DNA of 64,000 nucleotides from an uncultured Flavobacteriaceae bacterium (GCA_905181825.1 CAJIZJ010000012.1:1-64000); one strand, 5' to 3'. Numbered from the stretch's first letter, positions 27,117 to 36,698 are shown. Made by a program: numbers and translations. Notes: generated by a model from the sequence alone, not told the origin.

Positions 27117-29564
27117 TTACAAAGATTTGGCGTTTTTAACTTTTTGATTAGTAATTGCTAACTCTATAACCTCACTCATCTCTGAAACAAAATGAAACGT
27201 TAAACCTTTTAAGTAAGAAGCATTTATTTCATCAATATCACTTTTATTGTCTTTGGAAAGTATGATTTCCTTTATTCTAGCACGTTTTGCCGCTAAAATC
27301 TTTTCTTTAATTCCTCCAACAGGTAAAACTTTTCCTCGCAACGTAATCTCTCCTGTCATTGCTATACTCTTCTTTATTTTTTTCTGAGTAAACAAAGAGA
27401 CTAAAGAAGTAAGCATTGTAACCCCTGCACTTGGACCATCTTTTGGAGTTGCTCCTTCAGGTACATGAATATGTACATTATACTTTTCAAACATAGAAAC
27501 ATCTAAGTTATATAGGTCTGCATTAGCCTTTATGTACTCCATGGCTATTGTAGCAGACTCTTTCATCACTTTTCCTAAATTTCCAGTGATGTTTAAGCTT
27601 CCTTTTCCTTTAGATAAGATAGATTCTATGAATAAGATATCTCCACCAACACGAGTCCAAGCTAAACCGGTAACAACACCCGCCACATCATTGTTTTCAT
27701 ACTTGTCTCTTTCTAGCTTGGGACTTCCCAAAACGTCAATTATAACATCATTACTAACTTTTATATCGTAAGTATCTTCCATGGCAATATTCTTTGCTGC
27801 AAACCTTACCATTTTTGCAATTTGCTTTTCAAGGCCTCTAACTCCTGATTCTCTAGTATACCCTTCCACAATTTTTTCTAACTGAGGTTGTGCGATTTTT
27901 AAGTCCGAAGGCTTCATTCCATGTTCTTTAATTTGTTTAGGTAGTAAATATTTTTTACCTATTTGAACTTTTTCTTCGATAGTGTAACCTGTTACATTTA
28001 TGATTTCCATGCGATCTAAAAGTGCTGGTTGAATCGTGTTTAAACTATTTGAAGTCGCAACAAACATCACTTTAGAGAGGTCATATCCCATTTCCAAAAA
28101 GTTATCGTAAAACTCCGAGTTCTGTTCAGGATCTAAAACTTCTAACATGGCAGATGATGGATCTCCTTGGTTAGAACTAGATAATTTATCAATCTCATCT
28201 AACACAAAAACTGGATTAGATGTGCCAGCTTTTTTTAAGCTTTGTAAAATACGCCCTGGCATGGCACCAATATAGGTTTTTCTGTGACCTCTAATTTCTG
28301 CTTCATCTCTGAGTCCTCCTAAAGAAATTCGAACATACTCTCTTCCTAAAGCTTCAGCTATAGATTTTCCAAGAGAAGTTTTACCAACTCCAGGAGGTCC
28401 ATATAAACACAGAATAGGAGATTTCATATCATTTCTAAGCTTTAAAACTGCTAGATATTCTATAATTCGTCGTTTAACTTCTTCTAAACCAAAATGATCA
28501 CGGTCTAATATTTTTTGTGCACGTTTTAAATCAAAATTATCCTTACTAAAAGAATTCCATGGTAGATCTAAAAACAAATCTAAATAATTCCTTTGGATTG
28601 AATATTCGGCTACTTGAGGATTCATTCGTTGTAGTTTCCCTATTTCTTTGTTAAAATGAGCTTTTACTTTATCGTCCCATTTCTTAAAAGAAGCTCGCCC
28701 TTTCATAGCTTCAATTTCTTCTTCATAACTAACCCCACCTAGTTCTTCTTGAATTGTTTTGATTTGTTGTTGTAAGAAATATTCTCTTTGCTGTTGGCTC
28801 ATATCGTTCTGAACCTTAGACTGGATGTCATTTTTTAGCTCTAAACGTTGAAGTTCAACATTCATGTGCTTTAAGGTCAATAAAGCGCGCTCTTGTAAGT
28901 CGTTAACTTCTAATAGTTTTTGTTTTTCTACAACAGAAAGGTTCATGTTGGAAGATACAAAATTGATTAAAAAGGAGTTACTTTCAATGTTTTTAATGGC
29001 AAACGAAGCTTCACTTGGAATAGTTGGACTTTGCTTAATTATTTGAAGTGCTAATTCCTTAATAGATTCGATAATAGCTGGAAACTCAGTGGTGTTTAAA
29101 GGACTAATTTCTGGAACATCCTCAATGTTAGCTACCATATATGGATTTTCAGAAGTGATCTCAGAGATTTTAAATCGTTTCTTACCTTGAATAATAACAG
29201 TAGTGTTTCCATCTGGCATTTTAAGTACTTTTAAAATCCTAGCAACGGTCCCTGTAGTGTGTATATCATTAATTGAAGGGTCTTCAACAGTTTCGTCTTT
29301 TTGTGAAACCACACCAATAATTTTTGACCCAGAATTGGCATCATTAATTAGTTGAATAGACTTATCTCGTCCCGCAGTAATAGGAATCACTACTCCAGGA
29401 AATAACACGGTATTTCTAAGAGATAGTATGGAAAGAGATTCGGGAAGAGATTCATTTTTTATAGCCTCTTCATCTTCAGTTGTCATCAATGGAATTAGCT
29501 CTGAATTTTCGTCAAAGTCTTGTAATGACAAACTGTCAAGCATTGTAAATTTTGAGTTACTCAT
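27117..29564 (-). CDS. lon: ATP-dependent protease Lon (endopeptidase La)
   Basis: An 815-residue LonA protease: N-terminal substrate-binding domain ([15 protein letters not shown]), AAA+ module with Walker [10 protein letters not shown] and Walker [10 protein letters not shown], then the Ser/Lys protease domain with [11 protein letters not shown] (catalytic Ser) and the catalytic Lys in [13 protein letters not shown]. It degrades misfolded and regulatory proteins in the cytoplasm. Two copies of a TTCTGT...ACAGA inverted repeat lie upstream and may control it. Confidence 0.97.
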   Translation of the reverse strand: MSNSKFTMLDSLSLQDFDENSELIPLMTTEDEEAIKNESLPESLSILSLRNTVLFPGVVIPITAGRDKSIQLINDANSGSKIIGVVSQKDETVEDPSINDIHTTGTVARILKVLKMPDGNTTVIIQGKKRFKISEITSENPYMVANIEDVPEISPLNTTEFPAIIESIKELALQIIKQSPTIPSEASFAIKNIESNSFLINFVSSNMNLSVVEKQKLLEVNDLQERALLTLKHMNVELQRLELKNDIQSKVQNDMSQQQREYFLQQQIKTIQEELGGVSYEEEIEAMKGRASFKKWDDKVKAHFNKEIGKLQRMNPQVAEYSIQRNYLDLFLDLPWNSFSKDNFDLKRAQKILDRDHFGLEEVKRRIIEYLAVLKLRNDMKSPILCLYGPPGVGKTSLGKSIAEALGREYVRISLGGLRDEAEIRGHRKTYIGAMPGRILQSLKKAGTSNPVFVLDEIDKLSSSNQGDPSSAMLEVLDPEQNSEFYDNFLEMGYDLSKVMFVATSNSLNTIQPALLDRMEIINVTGYTIEEKVQIGKKYLLPKQIKEHGMKPSDLKIAQPQLEKIVEGYTRESGVRGLEKQIAKMVRFAAKNIAMEDTYDIKVSNDVIIDVLGSPKLERDKYENNDVAGVVTGLAWTRVGGDILFIESILSKGKGSLNITGNLGKVMKESATIAMEYIKANADLYNLDVSMFEKYNVHIHVPEGATPKDGPSAGVTMLTSLVSLFTQKKIKKSIAMTGEITLRGKVLPVGGIKEKILAAKRARIKEIILSKDNKSDIDEINASYLKGLTFHFVSEMSEVIELAITNQKVKNAKSL

Positions 29565-29579
29565 AAGTATATTAGGTCA

Positions 29580-29597
29580 TTCTGTCATAAAACAGAA
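29580..29597. promoter_or_regulatory. Inverted repeat TTCTGT-N6-ACAGAA upstream of lon
   Basis: A perfect 6-bp inverted repeat, 15 bases before the lon ATG. A second copy of the same half-sites lies at 29637. This may be an operator or an mRNA hairpin; no known regulator was assigned. Confidence 0.4.
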
Positions 29598-29636
29598 ATA
29601 GTTTCATATTAATAATTGATGTTGTAATTATCATAT

Positions 29637-29652
29637 TTCTGTGTTTACAGAG
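29637..29652. promoter_or_regulatory. Second inverted repeat TTCTGT-N4-ACAGAG upstream of lon
   Basis: Shares TTCTGT/ACAGA half-sites with the copy at 29580 but with a 4-base spacer. The two dyads are about five to six helical turns apart. Confidence 0.38.
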
Positions 29653-29724
29653 TAAATAATATAATCACAAAGTGTAAAGTTCAATTGTTATGCCATTTTA
29701 ATGGATAGAGTAGATAATATCAAA

Positions 29725-31041
29725 CTAGGTTACAAATTCTGTACTCTTGACACGATTTAAAACCAAATAGGCTAAAGCAAAAAACAAAGCTAGTGATAAC
29801 ACTGAATACTGCATAGAACCTGTCAATGAAATAAGTAATCCAAAAACAAACATTCCTAAGACAATCGCAATTTTTTCGGTGACATCATAAAAACTAAAAT
29901 AGGTAGCATGATCATGAGTTTCAGGAAGCAACTTAGAATAGGTTGACCGACCTATTGATTGAGTAGCTCCTAAAACGAATCCTAACAAAATACCTAAACC
30001 ATAGAAATAATAATCAACATTGGGCTGATTAATATCTAAAGAAAAGGCTGTTAAACAAACGCCTCCCCAAATAATTAAAGTTATCTTCAATGTTTTAATG
30101 TTTCCAATTTTATTAGATAATCTCGAAAACAAGTGAGCTCCAAAAATAGCTACTACTTGTACAAATATAATAGTGATTATTAAATTAGAAGTAGGCAATC
30201 CAAGTTCTTGACTCCCAAAAATACCTGCCATAAGTACCATCGTTTGTACCCCGACACTAAAACAGAAAAAAGACATTAAGAAATATTTTAGTTGTGGTAA
30301 ATTTGAAAGCTCTTTGAGAACAATCCTTAATTCTCGAAGTCCTTTCCATATGTAATCCTTTTCAGGCTTATGATTAAAAACATTATTTGGTAAGCGACGG
30401 TATGTGATTTGAGCAAAACCAAACCACCACAGGCCAACTAAAAGAAAGGTGAGTCGTGGTGCCAAACCAGGGTCCGAAATCCCGAACCATTCGGGCTTTT
30501 GAACCATCATAAGGCTAAAAACTAATAACAATGTAGAACCTGCATATCCGTATATAAATCCCAAAGCACTGACTTGATCTTGTTGTTCTGGGAACGCAAC
30601 TTCAGGCAAATAGGCATTATAAAAAACGATACTCCCCCAAAAACCTATGCTTGCTAGAACCGTAAAAGTAAGAGCAACCCATAAAGTTTCAGCTCCCTGA
30701 AAAAAGAATAAGCACATGACAGACAAAGACCCTAACAAACAAAAGAATTTCATGAACTTGAGTTTATTACCCATATAATCTGCAATGGCAGACAGTACTG
30801 GAGAACAAAAAGCAACAATCAAAAATGATAGTGCCAATGTATAGTCATACAAAGTTGTTGGATTCCACATGGCTCCTAAAAAGGGAACATCTCCAACTTC
30901 ATTTGCAAATGAGCTGGTAATGCTACTGTAATAAATTGGAAATACTGCGGTACTAATTACTAGTGGATAAACAGAATTAGCCCAATCGTAAAACGCCCAT
31001 GCTTTGGTTAGTTTTTTGCTTCCTTTTTCAAATATCTTCAT
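29725..31041 (-). CDS. MFS transporter, UMF1/Atg22-like family
   Basis: A 438-residue protein with 12 hydrophobic helices. The N-terminus AWAFYDWANSVYPLVI is characteristic of the UMF1 (vacuole-effluxer Atg22-like) branch of the MFS, and GATQSIGRSTYSKLLPE is the conserved later motif. In yeast Atg22 exports amino acids from the vacuole; the bacterial substrates are unknown. It stands alone, with about 160 bases to lon. Confidence 0.88.
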   Translation of the reverse strand: MKIFEKGSKKLTKAWAFYDWANSVYPLVISTAVFPIYYSSITSSFANEVGDVPFLGAMWNPTTLYDYTLALSFLIVAFCSPVLSAIADYMGNKLKFMKFFCLLGSLSVMCLFFFQGAETLWVALTFTVLASIGFWGSIVFYNAYLPEVAFPEQQDQVSALGFIYGYAGSTLLLVFSLMMVQKPEWFGISDPGLAPRLTFLLVGLWWFGFAQITYRRLPNNVFNHKPEKDYIWKGLRELRIVLKELSNLPQLKYFLMSFFCFSVGVQTMVLMAGIFGSQELGLPTSNLIITIIFVQVVAIFGAHLFSRLSNKIGNIKTLKITLIIWGGVCLTAFSLDINQPNVDYYFYGLGILLGFVLGATQSIGRSTYSKLLPETHDHATYFSFYDVTEKIAIVLGMFVFGLLISLTGSMQYSVLSLALFFALAYLVLNRVKSTEFVT

Positions 31042-31103
31042 AAATAGCTAGTCTTGGTTTAAAGCAGCCCTAAAGTAAGACTTTAATTCAAAACAGGCTG
31101 TGA

Positions 31104-31913
31104 TTATCTAAAAGATGTCACACCAAACTTACGTGCTTCAGATTTAGCTCTTAAGGCTAATGATTTCAAATTTGAAATTCTTGAATCATTTGAAGGGTGT
31201 GTACTTAAAAACTCTGGAGGCCCCTTTTTACCACTATTAGCTTTCATTCGTTCCCACAGCTGAGAAGCTTCATCAGGATTGTAACCTGCTATGGCCATAA
31301 GATATAAACCTATTTGATCCGCTTCAGTTTCATGGCTTCTACTAAAAGGCAACATTCCAGCAACTGAACTGCCAACTCCGTAAGCTTGCATCCAAATACT
31401 TTGCTCTTTACTACTTTTTTCGTTTGTAACTGCAGCAACCCCAATGGCACCAGCTTGTTGAATCATTCCCGCACTCATACGCTGTTGTCCGTGGTTTGCT
31501 AATGCATGAGCAACTTCATGTCCCATAATTGCAGCAACTCCGGTTTCTCCGGCAGCTATCGGAAGTATTCCGGTATAAAACACAATTTTACCGCCTGGCA
31601 TACACCAAGCATTAACCGCTTCGTCTTCCACTAGCTTATATTCCCAAACATAATCCTTTAAATACCCTTGATAATTATTGGCATCTAACCAACGTTCGGC
31701 AGCAACAGAAATACGTACTCCAACCCTAGTAATCATCTCAGCATCAGAAGTCCCTTTAACAACCTTATTATCAATCAGAAATTGATCATATTGAGCAAAA
31801 GCCATAGGAAGTAATTGAGAATTTGGCATAAAGGCCATCGTCTTTTTTCCTGTAAATGGATTCGTAGCGCAGGAAGCGCACAAAATCAGAACAATATAAA
31901 AGATATTTTTCAT
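31104..31913 (-). CDS. M48 family zinc metallopeptidase, lipoprotein
   Basis: 269 residues from the ATG at 31913. The ORF-track GTG start (31982) adds 23 residues and overlaps a TAACTTTG promoter-like element, so I reject it. From 31913 the N-terminus is a lipoprotein signal peptide (MKNIFYIVLILCASC). The zinc site is HEVAHALANHG with the third ligand in ETEADQIG. This matches the BepA/LoiP/YfgC-like group that monitors outer-membrane proteins; the specific substrate is unknown. An FSRSHETEAD segment is family-typical. Confidence 0.88.
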   Translation of the reverse strand: MKNIFYIVLILCASCATNPFTGKKTMAFMPNSQLLPMAFAQYDQFLIDNKVVKGTSDAEMITRVGVRISVAAERWLDANNYQGYLKDYVWEYKLVEDEAVNAWCMPGGKIVFYTGILPIAAGETGVAAIMGHEVAHALANHGQQRMSAGMIQQAGAIGVAAVTNEKSSKEQSIWMQAYGVGSSVAGMLPFSRSHETEADQIGLYLMAIAGYNPDEASQLWERMKANSGKKGPPEFLSTHPSNDSRISNLKSLALRAKSEARKFGVTSFR

Positions 31914-31981
31914 GTAGCTGTATTTAAACATATGAAGCAAACAACATACCAAAATTAGATCTGTAGCTAAATTAGCTGTCA

Positions 31982-31989
31982 CAAAGTTA
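31982..31989 (-). promoter_or_regulatory. Candidate -7 element for the M48 gene (TAACTTTG)
   Basis: A TAnnTTTG match on the minus strand, about 70 bases before the preferred ATG at 31913. It supports the shorter reading of the gene. No -33 element at 19 bases. Confidence 0.38.
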
Positions 31990-32050
31990 TGTGAAAATTA
32001 AATTTACTCGTAGGAAAATTACTTAATTTTATTCAAAATTACTAATTACT

Positions 32051-32530
32051 ATGAAAATTTGCCAAGTTATATCATATTTTGCCATTTGTCTTTTACTTTC
32101 CTGTCAAACAAATGCACAAAAAAAAGAAACTTTTGAGATCGTAAAAACAGATCAAGAATGGAGAATTCAGCTTAACGATATTCAGTACAAGGTTTTGAGA
32201 CAGTCTGGAACAGAACGTGCATTCTCGAGCACACTTAATAAAATTTATAAACCAGGCATTTATAGTTGTGCCGCTTGCAACACCCCACTTTTTGAGGGGA
32301 AATATAAATTTGATTCCGGGTCTGGATGGCCCAGTTTTGACAGAGAAATTGAAGGTAATGTAGCTTTTTCAGTAGATTATAATATAGGATCAGCAAGAAA
32401 AGAAGAGCATTGTGCTGTTTGTGGCGGACACCTGGGACATGTATTTAAAGATGGTCCTAAAAAAACCACTGGAGAACGTCACTGTATAAATGGAGCCGCA
32501 CTTACTTTTACACCTACTAAAAATGACTAA
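32051..32530 (+). CDS. msrB: Peptide-methionine (R)-S-oxide reductase MsrB, predicted lipoprotein
   Basis: A 159-residue protein with an N-terminal lipoprotein signal (lipobox LLLSC, Cys18) and a complete MsrB domain. It has two zinc CxxC pairs (CAAC, CAVC), the active-site GSGWPSF, GHLGHVF and the catalytic cysteine in RHCINGAAL. It would repair methionine-R-sulfoxide in envelope proteins. The signal peptide puts it outside the cytoplasmic membrane, unlike the next gene, which it overlaps by eight bases. Confidence 0.92.
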   Translation: MKICQVISYFAICLLLSCQTNAQKKETFEIVKTDQEWRIQLNDIQYKVLRQSGTERAFSSTLNKIYKPGIYSCAACNTPLFEGKYKFDSGSGWPSFDREIEGNVAFSVDYNIGSARKEEHCAVCGGHLGHVFKDGPKKTTGERHCINGAALTFTPTKND

Positions 32531-32918
32531 TAAAAAAGCACCGCTTACAGAATCAGATTGGAAAAAAGACCTTACTGACGAAGAATATAGAATTCTAAGA
32601 AAAAAAGGAACAGAAATGCCTCATTCGGGTAAATATAATTTACACTTTGACAACGGAACTTACTGTTGTTCTGGATGTAATGAGCCACTATTTGAAAGTA
32701 ACACGAAATTTGATGCCCATTGTGGCTGGCCTAGTTTTGACGAATCTTTAAAAGGAAAAGTAGACTATGTATTAGATAAAACCCACGGAATGATGCGTAC
32801 AGAAATTATCTGTAACTCCTGCAAAGGTCACCTTGGTCACGTCTTTAATGATGGCCCCACAAAAACAGGCACGCGATACTGTGTAAATTCAGTTAGTTTG
32901 AAGTTTAAAAAATCATAA
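32523..32918 (+). CDS. msrB: Peptide-methionine (R)-S-oxide reductase MsrB, cytoplasmic
   Basis: 131 residues from the ATG at 32523 (the ORF track extends 11 residues upstream into the previous gene). No signal peptide. MsrB motifs are zinc pairs CSGC and CNSC, HCGWPSF, GHLGHVF and catalytic Cys in RYCVNS. It reduces methionine-R-sulfoxide in cytoplasmic proteins, usually with thioredoxin. The start lies inside the end of the exported paralogue, so the two are translationally coupled. Confidence 0.92.
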   Translation: MTNKKAPLTESDWKKDLTDEEYRILRKKGTEMPHSGKYNLHFDNGTYCCSGCNEPLFESNTKFDAHCGWPSFDESLKGKVDYVLDKTHGMMRTEIICNSCKGHLGHVFNDGPTKTGTRYCVNSVSLKFKKS

Positions 32919-32949
32919 TTAAAATTTAAATATTTACATATAGGTTTTG

Positions 32950-32957
32950 TAAATTTG
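32950..32957 (+). promoter_or_regulatory. Candidate -7 element (TAAATTTG) before lpd
   Basis: TAnnTTTG match 31 bases before the ATG of the lipoamide dehydrogenase. No -33 TTTG at 19 bases. Confidence 0.38.
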
Positions 32958-32988
32958 CATTTTAAAACTAATTCAAAAAACTGATTTT

Positions 32989-34365
32989 ATGAGTAAATAC
33001 GATGTTATCGTTTTAGGAAGTGGTCCTGGAGGCTATGTAACTGCGATTAGAGCTTCACAATTAGGTCTAAGAACGGCTGTTATTGAGAAAGAAAGTTTGG
33101 GAGGCGTATGTCTTAACTGGGGGTGTATACCTACCAAAGCACTTTTAAAATCTGCACAAGTTTTTGAATATTTAAAACATGCTGATGATTACGGTTTAAC
33201 AGTAAAAGAATTTGATAAGGATTTTGATGCTGTAGTAAATCGAAGTAGAAATATTGCGGATGGCATGAGTAAAGGCGTGCAGTTTTTAATGAAAAAAAAT
33301 AAAATTGATATCATTTCAGGTTACGGTACTTTAAAAACAGGAAAAAAAGTAGATGTCGATGGAACTATATACAGTGCAGACCATATTATAATTGCTACAG
33401 GTGCACGCTCACGTGAACTACCTAACTTGCCACAAGATGGCAAAAAAGTTATTGGATATAGAAAGGCAATGACTCTAGAAAAACAGCCTAAGAAAATTGT
33501 AATCGTTGGCTCTGGAGCTATAGGAGTAGAATTTGCTTATTTTTATAACTCTATGGGTACCGATGTAACCATTGTAGAGTATATGCCTCGTATTGTTCCT
33601 GTTGAAGATGAAGATGTTTCAAAACAACTCGAACGCTCTTTTAAAAAGAGTGGTATCAAAATATTAACCTCTACAGAGGTCACCGCAGTGGATACTTCCG
33701 GAGAGGGTGTTAAAGCAATGATTAAGACTAAAAAAGGAGAAGATATACTAGAAGCTGATATGGTTTTATCAGCTGTAGGAATTAAAACTAATATTGAAAA
33801 CATTGGATTAGAAGACGTAGGAATTGTTACGGATAAAGATAAAATATTAGTGAATGACTTTTACCAAACAAATATACCAGGTTATTATGCGATTGGTGAT
33901 GTCACTCCTGGTCCTGCCCTAGCCCATGTGGCATCCGCAGAAGGAATATTATGTGTAGAAAAAATTGCAGGTCAACATGTGGAATCATTGGATTATGGAA
34001 ACATTCCAGGATGTACTTATTGTACGCCAGAGATAGCCAGTGTTGGACTTACAGAAGCACAAGCAAAAGATAAAGGCATTGACATTAAAGTTGGTAAATT
34101 TCCGTTTTCAGCTTCAGGAAAAGCAAGTGCTGGTGGTCATAAAGACGGATTTGTTAAAGTTATTTTTGATGCGAAGTACGGTGAATGGTTAGGCTGTCAT
34201 ATGATTGGAACCGGAGTTACGGATATGATAGCAGAAGCTGTATTAGGGCGAAAGCTTGAGACTACAGGTCATGAAGTTCTCAAAACAATTCACCCACATC
34301 CAACAATGAGTGAAGCAGTCATGGAAGCAGTAGCAGATGCATACGATGAAGTGATACATATTTAA
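32989..34365 (+). CDS. lpdA: Dihydrolipoyl dehydrogenase (E3), first copy
   Basis: A 458-residue flavoprotein disulfide reductase. FAD motif GSGPGGY, redox-active disulfide in GGVCLNWGCIPTKAL (CLNWGC), NAD motif GSGAIGVEFA, and the C-terminal His-Glu in HPHPTMSE. It reoxidises dihydrolipoamide of 2-oxoacid dehydrogenase complexes. The CLNWGC form differs from the CLNVGC form of the second copy at 52447. Which E1/E2 it serves is not shown. It follows the msrB pair after 70 bases. Confidence 0.94.
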   Translation: MSKYDVIVLGSGPGGYVTAIRASQLGLRTAVIEKESLGGVCLNWGCIPTKALLKSAQVFEYLKHADDYGLTVKEFDKDFDAVVNRSRNIADGMSKGVQFLMKKNKIDIISGYGTLKTGKKVDVDGTIYSADHIIIATGARSRELPNLPQDGKKVIGYRKAMTLEKQPKKIVIVGSGAIGVEFAYFYNSMGTDVTIVEYMPRIVPVEDEDVSKQLERSFKKSGIKILTSTEVTAVDTSGEGVKAMIKTKKGEDILEADMVLSAVGIKTNIENIGLEDVGIVTDKDKILVNDFYQTNIPGYYAIGDVTPGPALAHVASAEGILCVEKIAGQHVESLDYGNIPGCTYCTPEIASVGLTEAQAKDKGIDIKVGKFPFSASGKASAGGHKDGFVKVIFDAKYGEWLGCHMIGTGVTDMIAEAVLGRKLETTGHEVLKTIHPHPTMSEAVMEAVADAYDEVIHI

Positions 34366-34384
34366 AAAATAAAATAGATAAATG

Positions 34385-34414
34385 AAAAGACGGTCAGAAA
34401 TGACCGTCTTTTTT
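34385..34414. terminator. Bidirectional intrinsic terminator between lpdA and aroQ
   Basis: AAGACGGTCA-GAAA-TGACCGTCTT: a 10-bp perfect stem with a GNRA-type GAAA loop, A-tract before, T-tract after. Serves both convergent genes. Confidence 0.93.
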
Positions 34415-34415
34415 G

Positions 34416-34832
34416 TTACAAGAAACTTTGCAAAGCTAACTCGTAGCTTTGCAAACCAAACCCAAGTATAACCCCTTTTGCATTTGGTGATATATAGGAT
34501 TGATGTCTAAACTCTTCGCGGGCAAACGTATTAGATATATGTACTTCAATCACGGGTGTTTCAATTGCCTTGATGGCATCTCCTATGCCAACAGAAGTAT
34601 GTGTATAGGCCGCAGCATTTAAAATAATTCCATCAAAAGAAAAGCCAACTTCTTGGATTTTATCAATCAATTCCCCTTCAATATTAGATTGAAAATAAGA
34701 TAATTCAAAAGAATCATATCTATCGTTTAAAGCCGTGAAAAAATCTTCAAAAGATTGAGCGCCATAAATGCCGGGTTCCCGTTTTCCTAAAAGGTTTAAA
34801 TTTGGTCCATTTATAATAATAATCTTTTTCAT
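34416..34832 (-). CDS. aroQ: 3-dehydroquinate dehydratase, type II
   Basis: A 138-residue dodecameric-type II dehydroquinase. Family motif NGPNLNLLGKREPGIYG (catalytic Tyr in IYG), with LNAAAYTHTSVGI and the histidine in EVHISN. It dehydrates 3-dehydroquinate to 3-dehydroshikimate in the shikimate pathway. The gene stands alone between two terminators. Confidence 0.95.
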   Translation of the reverse strand: MKKIIIINGPNLNLLGKREPGIYGAQSFEDFFTALNDRYDSFELSYFQSNIEGELIDKIQEVGFSFDGIILNAAAYTHTSVGIGDAIKAIETPVIEVHISNTFAREEFRHQSYISPNAKGVILGFGLQSYELALQSFL

Positions 34833-34860
34833 TTAACAAAAATACAAAAGTCTAAGTTAA

Positions 34861-34889
34861 AAAAAAAGGAGCCAAATGGCTCCTTTTGA
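34861..34889 (-). terminator. Intrinsic terminator after the 18 kDa barrel-like protein gene
   Basis: AAAAGGAGCC-AAAT-GGCTCCTTTT, 10-bp stem. It sits downstream of the minus-strand gene ending at 34929, and upstream of aroQ. Nearly identical to the hairpin at 35436. Confidence 0.82.
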
Positions 34890-34928
34890 ATATAACAATG
34901 ATTTAAAATTAAGCCTTATATAATTAAT

Positions 34929-35396
34929 TTACAGTTGAAATTCAACTCCAAAACAAATAGCTCCAAAATCATTAGCACTGACATTAATTGATTTGTAGCT
35001 AATAAAAGTATCAAAAGTACTATTTAGATTATAGTATAATTTGGGTGCAAAAAAAACACCCCCACTACGTCCGTTAGAAAAACCAATAGCATATCCAAAA
35101 TCTAAAGCGAGTGTTGATTTGTTAGAAGCTTTGAAACGAGTGGTCATACCCATTGGTAAAAATCCTGCATCAACTTTAGATGAATCGCCAGCGAAATGCG
35201 TGTAGCCTGAAATAGCTCCCATTTTAACTTTATTGGTAACGGTCCAAATGTATGCAAAGTCTAAATTGAAATTAATTGAATAATTTTTAGACACCTCTCC
35301 AACTGGGAGCCCCAGACTAATGTTTGATTTAAATTCTTGTGCATTAGATGTGAAAAAAGTGAACATGGTAATAATGCAAATTGTGAGTCTTTTCAT
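34929..35396 (-). CDS. Small outer-membrane beta-barrel-like protein
   Basis: About 155 residues from the second ATG (35396), which gives the signal peptide MKRLTICIITMFTFFTSNAQ; the ORF-track start adds 13 residues. The mature protein has alternating strand patterns, repeated glycine/aromatic turns and ends in GVEFQL, with a C-terminal hydrophobic residue typical of barrels. Probably an 8-stranded barrel of the outer membrane or a surface protein. No named family recognised. It is enclosed by two near-identical terminators. Confidence 0.65.
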   Translation of the reverse strand: MKRLTICIITMFTFFTSNAQEFKSNISLGLPVGEVSKNYSINFNLDFAYIWTVTNKVKMGAISGYTHFAGDSSKVDAGFLPMGMTTRFKASNKSTLALDFGYAIGFSNGRSGGVFFAPKLYYNLNSTFDTFISYKSINVSANDFGAICFGVEFQL

Positions 35397-35435
35397 TCTT
35401 AAATTGATTAAATAATATATTATAAAATTAAACAA

Positions 35436-35463
35436 AAAAAAGGAGCCAATCGGCTCCTTTTTT
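35436..35463 (-). terminator. Intrinsic terminator after the BBP2-like porin gene
   Basis: AAAAAAGGAGCC-AATC-GGCTCCTTTTTT, 12-bp perfect stem. Downstream of the minus-strand gene ending at 35484. Confidence 0.85.
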
Positions 35464-35483
35464 AATATTAAATTGTTTTTTTA

Positions 35484-36518
35484 CTAAAACTGGTAAATAG
35501 CAGCCATAGTAAAAGAAGTCATTGAACCAGTAACGTCATCCATGTCACGATTAGCAAAAATATCTTCACTTGAAGAATCTAATCTTAATTCAGGTCTGAT
35601 AGTTAAAGCTCCAACAGAATAGTTAGCTGTCAAAGTTGGAGTAAATACACTTAGGTCATCACCTCCTTTAAAAGTAATGTGCTCTAAACGCAATCCCCAT
35701 GATAAAGATTCAGAAGACTTGATTTGTGGGTAAGCAGATATTGAAGTGAAACCTTCATTTCCTGGAGCTAAAGCTCTGTTTCCAGTTAGTGCAGCATCAT
35801 CATCCCAAGATGCTACGTGAGCATTTAATCCTAAATTAAATTTTTCCGTAACTTTAAATTGAAGTTTAGCATCCACAAAAGTTTCATCTTCACTACTTAG
35901 AACTGAAATACCTGAATCCCCTTTGCTGATCCCTGCTCCAATAGAGTAATTCCCAGATCGGTTGTTAAGAGTAGTATCAGCTGCATTCATAACACCAACA
36001 CCAAATCCAAGGTCGTTTCCGAGATCAAATTGAGCTGCTATACCATTGAAGTTTCTAGGAGCAAAAGTGTACATGTGAGAGTAACTGTAATGAAAGTTAT
36101 TAGCGGCAGAGAAATTTTCCATTCCCATCCATGAATTAAAACGTCCCATTATTAAAGTTACTTTTTCAGAAGCATTCCAATACATGTAAGCTTCATTTAC
36201 AACATCATAGTCAAAAAACTGAGCATCAGCTCTAGGACCAAAAGCCATATCTGCAATAAAACCAACCTTTTCTCCTTCATAAGAAAAAGTAATGTTAGCC
36301 ATACCTAATGAAAAACCACGCTGATCAGTTCCCATTATAGAACTTGGTGGTGCTGTCCAGCCGTTATCATCAGTTAGATTAGCTTGATCGTTAGGCCCCG
36401 TTAAACTAGTTGAAAAATAAGCATCAATAGAACCTGACACATTAAATGTAGGTGCCTCTTCTTGAGCAAAAGTGAATCCTACAACTGCAAGAGACATAAT
36501 AGTAATTAATTTTTTCAT
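35484..36518 (-). CDS. Outer-membrane porin, BBP2/OmpL-like
   Basis: A 344-residue protein with a signal peptide (MKKLITIMSLAVVGFTFAQ) and an extended beta-barrel. Features include NVSGSIDAYFS at the N-terminus, a RFNSWMGMENFSAANN segment and a terminal IYQF. This pattern fits the putative beta-barrel porin-2 (BBP2) family. Solute specificity unknown; it could be a general small-molecule porin. Promoter-like TATTTTTG lies 33 bases upstream. Confidence 0.78.
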   Translation of the reverse strand: MKKLITIMSLAVVGFTFAQEEAPTFNVSGSIDAYFSTSLTGPNDQANLTDDNGWTAPPSSIMGTDQRGFSLGMANITFSYEGEKVGFIADMAFGPRADAQFFDYDVVNEAYMYWNASEKVTLIMGRFNSWMGMENFSAANNFHYSYSHMYTFAPRNFNGIAAQFDLGNDLGFGVGVMNAADTTLNNRSGNYSIGAGISKGDSGISVLSSEDETFVDAKLQFKVTEKFNLGLNAHVASWDDDAALTGNRALAPGNEGFTSISAYPQIKSSESLSWGLRLEHITFKGGDDLSVFTPTLTANYSVGALTIRPELRLDSSSEDIFANRDMDDVTGSMTSFTMAAIYQF

Positions 36519-36549
36519 AATAATTGTTTTAGTTTATGATTAATTGATG

Positions 36550-36557
36550 CAAAAATA
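36550..36557 (-). promoter_or_regulatory. Candidate -7 element for the porin gene (TATTTTTG)
   Basis: TAnnTTTG match on the minus strand, 31 bases before the ATG; no -33 element at 19 bases. Confidence 0.35.
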
Positions 36558-36698
36558 ATCAAAAAAATGAGATATACTTAGATTTTTTACACTTTAACGT
36601 AAAAAAAATACACTTTATAGATTAAAAAGTTTATTTCAAATACATATTAAATCCACACAATACATCAAAAATGAGTTCATTTTGTATATTTTTTATAA

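Noticed and set aside
34861-35463. The two GGAGCC hairpins as ends of a mobile element
   Set aside because: They have A-tract/T-tract flanks typical of terminators, and no transposase lies between.
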